DNA of 64,000 bases from positions 218,306-282,305 of the forward strand of contig CALJHC010000023.1 of assembly GCA_938075415.1 (NCBI GenBank), in the 5' to 3' direction. Below, piece after piece: positions 57,219 through 64,000 of the stretch. Position 1 is the stretch's first letter. Each line of letters opens with the position of its first letter. The notes below the pieces were generated by a model. It searched no databases. It saw nothing but the letters and a program-made list of their open reading frames with translations, and was not told the origin of the DNA. This DNA comes from an uncultured Rubripirellula sp. Lineage in GTDB: Bacteria; Planctomycetota; Planctomycetia; Pirellulales; Pirellulaceae. The translations under genes were made by a program, and so were the position numbers.

Positions 57219-59456
57219 TCAGAGTTCAAAGTTGAAAGTTTTCGAAATCACCCGCCAGAGCCGAGACCCAAGGGACATCGGGTCGACGTGTATTTTGGCC
57301 GATCCCCGATAGCCGGATCGCAAGGGCAGCTCCTTTTCCTGCAGAGGAACCCTTGCCTGATACGAAATACTTCGCGGTTTCACCTGACCAGTGGCCGGGT
57401 CAATCTCCGTCTGCAAGTCTCCACCGGTCTGACTCGACAGGGACAAAGATGCTGAGGAAATCGGCTCACTCGACTTCTCTGAGATTTGACCGCGATAAGT
57501 CTTGTGCCGTTCCGCATCCAGTTTCAGATCAACCTCTTGCCCAAGATCAATCAGCTGCACGTCGCCCTGATCAATAATCAACACGGCTTCAAAAGCATCT
57601 GGATTGCCAATTTCGCAGATCACATCATCCGCAGTCAGGGTTGCACCGCGATTACGCAATTCCAACGGCGATCCCACCCAGCCTGGCAAACGACCATCAT
57701 CCCCATTGGGGTTGGGACGATCCGGTGGCGGGATGACGTAACCCTTGCGGGGTGCAATGACCGTCAGGTCTTTGATTTCTTCCTCAGTTTTTCTGCGCAA
57801 CAACATGATCGACGTCAGCAGTTCCTCCTGCGTGTCAATCTGCGCTTTCAGGGCCGCATCATTGCGACTTCGATAAGACAGATTTCGCAATTCAACTTTT
57901 GCGAGATTTTCTCGACCACGAAGATCGGCCAGACGAATTTCCAAATCGGGATTGCGAAGAATCGCAACCGCATCTTTTTCGTTGACGTACTGCCTCGGTT
58001 CAGCAGTCCATTCGATCTGACCTGGCGTTCCCGCGTAGACCATACCAGCTTGGCTTGGTCGGATTTCCAGTGCGCAATCAATATGATGCGGCAACGGCAC
58101 GTAGCAAACAGCCGCGAGAATTCCAGCAACCACCCCGAGGGAAATGAATAATGGGGTTCGCTTCACTTTCGACAACCTCCCGGGAGTACGACAAAACTTC
58201 CATGTTTGAATAATGGGTTGCATCACCAGTCCGGCAAAACCCACGACAGCAACCATTCGACCAATTGCCTGCAAGCCATATGGCTCCAAAACTTTAATCA
58301 CAAACCAACAGATAGAAAACACAACGACCCAGCGATAAATCACGCTGGCGATGGTAAAAGCGCCAAACAGAAAATGTCCCCGGGTCGGCAGGAAAGGGTC
58401 ATCCTGTAACTCAAGACCCAAGCATTTTTTTTGAAAAGCACGCTTCAATACCTCAGTACTCTTCTGCCGAAGATTGGGGATCTCAAGCGCGTCCATCAAG
58501 ATGTAATAACCATCAAATCGCAGCAACGGATTCCCGTTAACCAGAATCGTGCTGACAGCATTGAGGAACATCATGTTCAAGCAAAGGTCATTCAGAGTGG
58601 TCCCCTGCTCGGTGAACCACCAGATAAAGGTCGCAATCGCAGCCAGGAACATTTCAACATAGATTCCAGCGGCTCCGATCCAAACCCTTTTCCATTTATT
58701 GGGCAGCATCCAAGAATCGGAAACATTGCAATAGAGGCAAGGCGTAAAAACAAGCAACATGAAACCAATCTCATGGCACTCACCACCAAATTTCTTACAG
58801 CTCAAGCCATGCCCAAATTCGTGCATCACCTTCACCAGAGCCATCGTGATCGCAAGAATGAACCAACGATCAGCGGCAAAAAACTGCTGGAACGTCGGCA
58901 ACCGTGTGTAAACCGTCTCGTACTGCGATGCGAGCAAAAGAGATGCGGCAAGAAAAATGAAGACAAAACCAATCAATGCCGGAATCGTAAACAGCCAGCC
59001 GAGCCATGGTAATAATCCATTGAGAATCTTCTCGGGGTCGAAACCCCGATAACGAATGGCAAACACATTGGTGAATTTCCCCATCACCTCTTTGTTCTTC
59101 TTCTTCCTACCCCTTTCCCTGAGCGATTTACCTTGACCCGGTGAGTTACTGATAACGAGTCCGCTACGATGCAACATTCCGATGAATTGCTGCAAATCAC
59201 CAAAGGTAATCTTCTGCGGGGCAAACCGACGCTCAAAGCCATCTTTGATTTGCTGGAGACTCACGTGGCCATCGAGCATTTGAAGAATGAAGTATTCTTC
59301 TTCGTGGAAGCGGAAGTACTGAAGACCAACCGGTTCCTTGACGACCCAATAGCCAGTCCCTTGGTACCGCTGTCGATTGGCAGAGAGGTCCGGTCGCCGA
59401 CGCACCGTAAGCGGCCGTGACGAACTGCTGACCAGTGATTCCGCAAGCGTTGGCAT
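57219..59456 (-). CDS. PqqD-like/site-2 protease (M50)/HlyD fusion membrane protein
   Basis: 745 residues with three parts. Residues 30-105 look like a PqqD/RRE-type winged helix (G-Y-W-V-V-K-E-P, then F-I-L-Q-M-L-D-G and I-G-M-L-H-R-S-G-L-V). The membrane part (150-440) carries the zinc-protease motif H212-E-F-G-H216 and a third-ligand motif N-P-L-L-R-F-D315-G-Y-Y. The C-terminal part (about 460-745) is a HlyD-like barrel with coiled coil (I-D-T-Q-E-E-L-L-T-S-I-M-L-L-R-R-K). It is related to 'putative peptide zinc metalloprotease' proteins found near peptide exporters. It is the last of three minus-strand genes, 66 bp after the HlyD adaptor gene. Substrate unknown. Confidence 0.88.
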   Translation of the reverse strand: MPTLAESLVSSSSRPLTVRRRPDLSANRQRYQGTGYWVVKEPVGLQYFRFHEEEYFILQMLDGHVSLQQIKDGFERRFAPQKITFGDLQQFIGMLHRSGLVISNSPGQGKSLRERGRKKKNKEVMGKFTNVFAIRYRGFDPEKILNGLLPWLGWLFTIPALIGFVFIFLAASLLLASQYETVYTRLPTFQQFFAADRWFILAITMALVKVMHEFGHGLSCKKFGGECHEIGFMLLVFTPCLYCNVSDSWMLPNKWKRVWIGAAGIYVEMFLAAIATFIWWFTEQGTTLNDLCLNMMFLNAVSTILVNGNPLLRFDGYYILMDALEIPNLRQKSTEVLKRAFQKKCLGLELQDDPFLPTRGHFLFGAFTIASVIYRWVVVFSICWFVIKVLEPYGLQAIGRMVAVVGFAGLVMQPIIQTWKFCRTPGRLSKVKRTPLFISLGVVAGILAAVCYVPLPHHIDCALEIRPSQAGMVYAGTPGQIEWTAEPRQYVNEKDAVAILRNPDLEIRLADLRGRENLAKVELRNLSYRSRNDAALKAQIDTQEELLTSIMLLRRKTEEEIKDLTVIAPRKGYVIPPPDRPNPNGDDGRLPGWVGSPLELRNRGATLTADDVICEIGNPDAFEAVLIIDQGDVQLIDLGQEVDLKLDAERHKTYRGQISEKSSEPISSASLSLSSQTGGDLQTEIDPATGQVKPRSISYQARVPLQEKELPLRSGYRGSAKIHVDPMSLGSRLWRVISKTFNFEL

Positions 59457-59522
59457 GGATCGTAACGACTGGTGCGAAAGAAACTGAAACGACGACTACT
59501 TCACGAAAGTGACAAAACAGGA

Positions 59523-60479
59523 TCAAAGGGCAAGATTACTCTTGGGTATCTTGATCGATGCCCGCATCCCCGGCTTGATTAACCAATCAATCACTTTGCC
59601 CGTGGCATCATCCTTAATGGGTTCATTCTGGATTTCAACCCAAACGCGATGTCGGTCATTCAAGTCAATTTCCATGCTGACATAACCCAATGTTCCATCG
59701 ATTTTAATCGTCTTGTCTGGGTCAACATCATTTTCAATAACGACTTTGACTGGTGTTCCCTGCCGAACCATACTTCGATAGCTCAAGGCATCGATATCAC
59801 CCTCGACGCGTAAACGATCCATTTGAATCAGTGTCGCAATGGGTGCTCCCGGCTGAACCCACTCACCCAGTTGCGCGATCCGCGCCTCGATAAAACCGGT
59901 TGAGGGTGTCGTAATTCGGCGTTGAGTCAGGTCAAACTCTGCCAGTTGCCGCTCACTTCGCTTGGCAATCATCTGCACTTCGGCAATTTTTTTCTGCATC
60001 ACCGCGAGATCAATTCGCAGTTGCGCCCGTTTGGCCTCGAGCCGTTTCTTTTCCATCTCCCAGTAGGGAATCGCACCCTCTTTTCGCAAGTCCTTGAATG
60101 CTTCCGCCTCCGCGGTGGCCAATTCTTCCGCGTTGCGCGCATCTTCAAGATTGACATCATTAGCGGCATTGATAATGGCTTCTTTTTCCTCTGCAAGCTT
60201 CAATTCCACCGCGAGCCCGGCGGCGGTATCGTCGATCACTGCGAGCAGATGCCCCATCTCCACCGTGTCACCCTCCTCGAATTTCAGTTCCGTCAAAACC
60301 CCTTGAGATTTTGCAGCCACATTCACCTTGCTGATGTACTGCACGAGACAGTTTTCGGCTTCAATGAAGTTGCCAGGCGAATTGGAAGGTGCACTGGTTT
60401 GCTGAGACCAAGCATCTGTGCAGATGATCTGCGCAGTTAATAAAAAGCTGAGGCGGATTCCAGAATGATTCAGTCGCAT
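59523..60479 (-). CDS. HlyD/RND-type periplasmic adaptor
   Basis: 318 residues with a signal peptide (L-S-F-L-L-T-A-Q-I-I-C-T-D-A-W-S). The lipoyl-like half motif V-A-A-K-S-Q-G-V-L-T-E-L-K-F-E-E-G-D-T-V is followed by a long coiled coil (about 90-180, rich in Glu/Ala/Lys/Arg). Then come I-T-T-P-S-T-G-F-I-E-A and a beta-barrel with G-Y-V-S-M-E-I-D. Such adaptors bridge an inner-membrane pump and an outer-membrane channel. No pump gene lies next to it; it is flanked by the GAF-HlyD and M50-HlyD genes at 60-70 bp spacing, so it probably works with them. Confidence 0.9.
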   Translation of the reverse strand: MRLNHSGIRLSFLLTAQIICTDAWSQQTSAPSNSPGNFIEAENCLVQYISKVNVAAKSQGVLTELKFEEGDTVEMGHLLAVIDDTAAGLAVELKLAEEKEAIINAANDVNLEDARNAEELATAEAEAFKDLRKEGAIPYWEMEKKRLEAKRAQLRIDLAVMQKKIAEVQMIAKRSERQLAEFDLTQRRITTPSTGFIEARIAQLGEWVQPGAPIATLIQMDRLRVEGDIDALSYRSMVRQGTPVKVVIENDVDPDKTIKIDGTLGYVSMEIDLNDRHRVWVEIQNEPIKDDATGKVIDWLIKPGMRASIKIPKSNLAL

Positions 60480-60547
60480 CTACATCTACTCCGAAAATTA
60501 ACTGCTTGGTTCAGGCGAACTTGCAAACATTCAGGTGGATAACAGTC

Positions 60548-62605
60548 CTAGAAGAAAAACTTGCAGCACCATTCGTAAATCTCATGAAAGAAAACGAAAC
60601 CGCTACTTCGACGACCACAATAAATCTTTGCAATCACTTTCGCTCCGGGTCGCGGCTGCAAGGCACGAAGATCTTCCTGCGTGGGAACCGCTCGCATTTT
60701 GATCACCGCCCCATGCTCTTCATTGGCGTCCGCTCGCATGGAAATGCTGTCCAACGCCAACTTCGCATCCAGTGGAGTATCAGGATCCGTTGCCAAAATA
60801 TAAGTGACCTCCAATTGATCCGTTGAATTCAACTTTTGTTCCTCAACGTATTGATCAAGATGGCCTTCGCGTTTCTCAGGCAGCTCAACTTCCAGCACGA
60901 GTGGTTCGTCAAGATCAGCCACCTCTAACAATACTTGGCCAGTCATGATCGGTCGGCTACGAAGAGTTTTCTTGACGTCCCAAGAAACGACGCGCCCCTG
61001 TATTGGCGAGCGAATCTCAAGGTCACTCATCCGTTTTTCATATAGTAGCTCTTTCGCACGAAGGATTTGATACTCCGTCTCGAGTTTAATTTGCTCCGCC
61101 TCCAGAGCTCGCTTCTCCGAGATCTCGAGATTTCGGAGCCGAAGTTGACCTTGGACTCTGCGCTCCTCCACTCGATTGGTCGAGATCTGACCTACCACCT
61201 CGGTCAATTGGATTTCCAAATCTCGGTTATGCATCCTCACCAGCAGAGAATCAGTCTCGACTGGATCGTCGTGGTCCACCAGAACTTCGGAAACTTCCCC
61301 ATCAATAGGCGCAAAAATCTCGCGACGCTGCATCGGCACCAAAGTACCCTCTGCCTCGAGATTGAAATCTTTTTCGATGAATACCAAGGAAAGAACAACA
61401 ACGAAAATCAGGGCGATGATACCAACAGTCTTTGGCAGGGTACGGGCGCGAAGAACCCAAGATGCACGTCCCATTGCTCGCCAAAGCGGCATCAAGAACA
61501 AGTTACTGTGTGACTTGGAATTGGCGATCGCACGCGTTCCGTGCTCATAAACAAGATCACAGCGTGCCTTGAAGATTTCTGGCGGAATCGCACTCTCGAT
61601 TTGCTCGACAATCAATGCGCCAATCACTTCTCCGCGATGCGCATTGTCACGATCAATTTCGCCCGCTGCACCGTGTTCTTGGTCGACACCAAGACGTCGC
61701 TCGGGCTCCCTCAACGGTAAAACGGCTATGTTTCGTCCGTAGCTTTGGTCGACATAATCTTCCAACGCCTCTTCGATCTGCGGAGGTAAGTCTTCGGTCG
61801 ACCCGTCATGCCATAGCGGCTCACCCGCCGCGACCACCTTGGTAGCCAAGTGATTCAACGCCGCAACAATGTTCGACCGATTTTCAATCGTATCCTGACC
61901 ACTGATGGCTTGGACACGACACTTAGTCCCTTTCTTGATTGCAACACTGACTCGGTCACAACCAATGAGTCGTCGTCCATCATTAGCGACGATGTATGCC
62001 GTCTCTTTGAGATCCAACGATTCGTGTGAGGCTCGAGCAAACGCATCGGCCTGTTGCCATAAAGTTTGGCGATCCCCGAGTGTTCGAAGCGTCTGCCCCC
62101 TTAACCACTCCGCTGCCAAATCACACATCTGCTGAACAAAACGCAGGTACCCCTTCTGGGTATCCGGAGCGGTGTCAGGCCGCTGAAAAACTTCAATCAG
62201 ACCATCTTGATGGTCATCATGCTTCAATGCCCCCAAGACCAAGAGGTAGCGAGTTGGATTACCTTCGCCTTCCCCATCGGTCGTTCCGGAATAGGGTGGA
62301 ACCAAAATTGACTGGCCTGATTGCGCTACCCTTTGAATCAGTCGGTCGTGCTTCACCCCATCTTCGTTGTCTTGCGTCAGAACTGCAGGCTCGGCATTGA
62401 CCTGATATTGCAAGCGAAGCTTACCGTTCTTATCCAACAACCAAATCGCACCGCCCGCAGCGGCCAAAGCCGTGATGATTCGGGTCAATAGCCCCGAGTA
62501 AAACTCCTCCGGGGTCGCGCCACTTTTAGTCAGCTGCGCAATCTCATTTACCAGGCCACGTATTTGGGCCTTTGTCTCCTCAACTGTTTGCTGATTGACC
62601 GTCAT
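60548..62605 (-). CDS. GAF-domain/HlyD fusion membrane protein
   Basis: 685 residues. Residues 1-165 and about 180-370 look like two GAF sensor domains (A-A-G-G-A-I-W-L-L-D-K-N-G, and R-R-L-I-G-C-D-R-V-S-V-A-I). A single membrane helix follows (V-G-I-I-A-L-I-F-V-V-V-L-S-L-V-F at about 405-420). A periplasmic HlyD part has F-A-P-I-D-G-E-V-S-E-V, a coiled coil (L-R-N-L-E-I-S-E-K-R-A-L-E-A) and I-R-S-P-I-Q-G-R-V-V. Joining a cytoplasmic ligand sensor to an export adaptor is rare and suggests export gated by a cytoplasmic signal (inference). First gene of the three-gene cluster. Confidence 0.87.
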   Translation of the reverse strand: MTVNQQTVEETKAQIRGLVNEIAQLTKSGATPEEFYSGLLTRIITALAAAGGAIWLLDKNGKLRLQYQVNAEPAVLTQDNEDGVKHDRLIQRVAQSGQSILVPPYSGTTDGEGEGNPTRYLLVLGALKHDDHQDGLIEVFQRPDTAPDTQKGYLRFVQQMCDLAAEWLRGQTLRTLGDRQTLWQQADAFARASHESLDLKETAYIVANDGRRLIGCDRVSVAIKKGTKCRVQAISGQDTIENRSNIVAALNHLATKVVAAGEPLWHDGSTEDLPPQIEEALEDYVDQSYGRNIAVLPLREPERRLGVDQEHGAAGEIDRDNAHRGEVIGALIVEQIESAIPPEIFKARCDLVYEHGTRAIANSKSHSNLFLMPLWRAMGRASWVLRARTLPKTVGIIALIFVVVLSLVFIEKDFNLEAEGTLVPMQRREIFAPIDGEVSEVLVDHDDPVETDSLLVRMHNRDLEIQLTEVVGQISTNRVEERRVQGQLRLRNLEISEKRALEAEQIKLETEYQILRAKELLYEKRMSDLEIRSPIQGRVVSWDVKKTLRSRPIMTGQVLLEVADLDEPLVLEVELPEKREGHLDQYVEEQKLNSTDQLEVTYILATDPDTPLDAKLALDSISMRADANEEHGAVIKMRAVPTQEDLRALQPRPGAKVIAKIYCGRRSSGFVFFHEIYEWCCKFFF

Positions 62606-63113
62606 GAGCGTTTCACGAACGAGAACGGATTCTTACTTGTTTCACCGCACAGTAGAGAAATTTGGGAACCGCCGCCACGTTGACCTAGAAATGATTTCCG
62701 AACCAATAAAGCCCAGCTTATTTCAGTAATCGCCCTGCCAAACCCCTATTTATACATTTTGTATATATTATTACAGGATGACCGCCGCAAGTTGGTCCGG
62801 CCGGGTTCAATGACTTCACAACAACCGCCGGCCAAAAGATTCATAGAAAAACCGCTTTTCCCGTACCGAAAGGCTCTCTGACTGCCATTTCCCTCAAAAG
62901 TTCTCCTCATTAAATGACATCCAAGTCCCCCCTGGTCACCAAACATCACAAGCTCAATCTGCCAGACATGAGATCCGTTTTTCAGTCAAATAACGTTCGT
63001 TTTCTCAACAAAATGCCGCCTTTTGCCAACCCCTCGCCCGTTCTCTGAACTGCCAGCAGAGAAATGCTAGCTATCTGATTTTGAATCCAATTCCCCTCAG
63101 AACCCATCAGTCG
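62606..63113. other. Divergent intergenic region with AT-rich stretch
   Basis: About 500 bp between the GAF-HlyD gene (-) and the small C-x2-C protein gene (+); both promoters should lie here. An AT-rich stretch at about 62750-62775 (TATTTATACATTTTGTATATATTA) stands out against the GC-richer surroundings and may be part of a promoter. No gene accepted. Confidence 0.4.
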
Positions 63114-63500
63114 ATGCCAACGCCCCCACCTGATTCGTCATCACTCGATCAACTCGAGAGGGATCTCCACCAAATGCATCGAACGATCCGATTGACCATC
63201 CAGAAGCACCTCGCAAGCTATTCTGGGCAGTCATTGGGCAACTTGGCAGATAACCAACTTCTCGCTCGATCCATCCATCAAATGCTGGAGAGGTATGGAC
63301 TGAGAGTACGCTGCGCCGAGTGCGGAAATCCCTCGATCCTTCGAGTGTCCCCTCGCAAGGGCAGCACTGGCGGCGTCTTTGTCTTTGACCACACCCTTGA
63401 CGGAAAAAGAACCTTTCACGGTGGTCGCAATGTTTGCCCCGACATTCGGCTCGTCGCAAAACCCGATCGAGAAAGACAACCTCGAGAGAAAAGCAATTAA
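63114..63500 (+). CDS. Small C-x2-C protein, function unknown
   Basis: 128 residues from ATG 63114 (TTG 63081 is the alternative). The N-terminal half is helical (L-D-Q-L-E-R-D-L-H-Q-M-H-R-T-I-R-L-T-I). The C-terminal half has R-C-A-E-C-G-N-P-S-I-L-R, F-V-F-D-H-T-L-D-G-K-R-T-F-H-G-G and N-V-C-P-D, a Cys/His arrangement that could bind zinc. It resembles planctomycete proteins of unknown role that share the F-D-H-x-x-D-G-x-R-T-x-H-G-G pattern (from memory, not checked). Confidence that it is real comes from composition and the ordered motifs. Confidence 0.65.
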   Translation: MPTPPPDSSSLDQLERDLHQMHRTIRLTIQKHLASYSGQSLGNLADNQLLARSIHQMLERYGLRVRCAECGNPSILRVSPRKGSTGGVFVFDHTLDGKRTFHGGRNVCPDIRLVAKPDRERQPREKSN

Positions 63501-64000
63501 TGCCTTCAATTCGCCTCAACACCTGCCGCGGCCACCAGCCCACTCGGTCGAGAGAAAACTTGACGCATTGAATCGGTCTGGGCTCAACCGCCACTCTGGG
63601 CCAAATCACGAACGTTTCGATAACGCGTCTGAGATAACGGACAGATCGACCTTCGCACGTTGCGGTCACCCACAGCATCGTCAATCACCACAAACGGATA
63701 CGAGCGATCGATTGGCTATTTCCTTAGTCGAGCTTTTCCTGACAAAAATCACCTTGTTCTTTCTTGAATCCCTGAAACAACCGGTACTCCTGCTTGGAAA
63801 GCAATCCGTCGTTGTCTCCATTGAGCAATGGGAACAACGGGTCGTACCTTTTCCTGCTTCAGTTCCATCGCTGGCGTGTACGGAAGTTGCCGCGATTGAA
63901 TTGTCAAGCTTGTTCCAAAAGCTGAACAAACTGATGTAGCTTTGTTCGCAGCAACGGTTTGGAAATTCGTTGGACAGATGTATCAGCAGCTAGCGAAATC
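63501..64000. other. Terminal region, no intact gene
   Basis: No accepted intact gene. The open frames 63379-63939 (+) and 63097-63684 (-) overlap the C-x2-C gene or lack any domain. The only coding-like trace is the EF-hand remnant on the minus strand at 63724-63858. Confidence 0.45.
63724..63858 (-). pseudogene. EF-hand protein remnant
   Basis: Reading the minus strand from 63858 gives R-Y-D-P-L-F-P-L-L-N-G-D-N-D-G-L-L-S-K-Q-E and then Y-R-L-F-Q-G-F-K-K, ending at TAA 63726-63724. N-G-D-N-D-G-L-L-S-K-Q-E is a calcium-binding EF-hand loop with a glutamate at the last position. The same frame is stopped by TGA at 63861-63859 and again near 63906, and no start codon fits, so it is a broken gene or one shifted in frame. 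Planctomycetes have many EF-hand proteins, which supports the reading. Confidence 0.4.

Noticed and set aside
57486..58151. 221-codon plus-strand open frame
   Set aside because: It is antisense to the M50-HlyD gene; His/Arg/Gln-rich shadow composition.
63097..63684. 195-codon minus-strand open frame
   Set aside because: It is antisense to the small C-x2-C protein gene, is rich in Arg/Cys/Trp typical of shadow frames, and has no domain.
63379..63939. 186-codon plus-strand open frame
   Set aside because: It overlaps the C-x2-C gene out of frame and then runs antisense to the EF-hand remnant; no domain or start signal.
1..64000. tRNA, rRNA, insertion sequences and prophage genes
   Set aside because: I looked for tRNA T-loop patterns, transposase and integrase motifs and phage structural genes and recognised none; a covariance-model scan would be needed to exclude small RNAs.

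Overview
The window reads as chromosomal DNA of a planctomycete, most likely of the family Pirellulaceae (Rhodopirellula relatives). The markers are: a secreted protein carrying the LEPR-XLL N-terminal signature (E-T-L-E-P-R-Q-L-L-A); a DUF1549/DUF1553 cytochrome-type protein followed by a DUF1501 protein and a formylglycine sulfatase; a second sulfatase beside a PhoD phosphatase; a DUF6677-like membrane protein; and a DUF3467 protein. Genes are loosely packed, with many 300-1100 bp gaps. Housekeeping genes are scattered singly or in pairs, which fits planctomycetes. No rRNA, tRNA, IS element, prophage or CRISPR array was recognised.

Left part (1-11.1 kb): the 5' end of the large LEPR-XLL secreted protein, an AAA_5/MoxR-like ATPase, L-aspartate oxidase (nadB), a psd-pssA pair for phosphatidylethanolamine synthesis, and monomeric NADP isocitrate dehydrogenase. 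Middle-left (12-24.5 kb): an exported SAM methyltransferase, an APC permease, a secreted NHL-repeat protein, a sulfatase-PhoD operon, an orphan response regulator, a MoxR-DUF58 pair, and tyrS overlapping ispD.

Centre (25-38.8 kb): an FtsK translocase with long acidic segments, a PfkB sugar/nucleoside kinase, rpsD with a structured leader, dihydrolipoyl dehydrogenase, a sulfatase-fold protein lacking catalytic residues, several small or secreted unknown proteins, a lipoprotein, two small membrane proteins and trkA. trkA overlaps a HyuA-HyuB (hydantoinase/5-oxoprolinase) fusion gene.

Right part (43-64 kb): the PSCyt/DUF1501/sulfatase operon, an aromatic/aspartate aminotransferase divergent from a GMC oxidoreductase, NhaA with a His/Asp-rich loop, a LOG-family protein, a DUF3467 protein facing a strong shared terminator, and a three-gene minus-strand cluster. 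The cluster encodes a GAF-TM-HlyD protein, a periplasmic HlyD adaptor, and a PqqD-like/site-2-protease (M50)/HlyD protein. It has no ATPase or RND pump beside it and is the best candidate for an undescribed export or membrane-processing system. A small C-x2-C protein and a broken EF-hand remnant close the window.

A recurring feature is short tandem duplication with a period of 14-18 bp. It occurs in at least fourteen unrelated places, mostly between genes but also inside psd and nhaA. Each array has its own unit sequence; the largest is exactly eight 16-bp units around a TATCGAT core.
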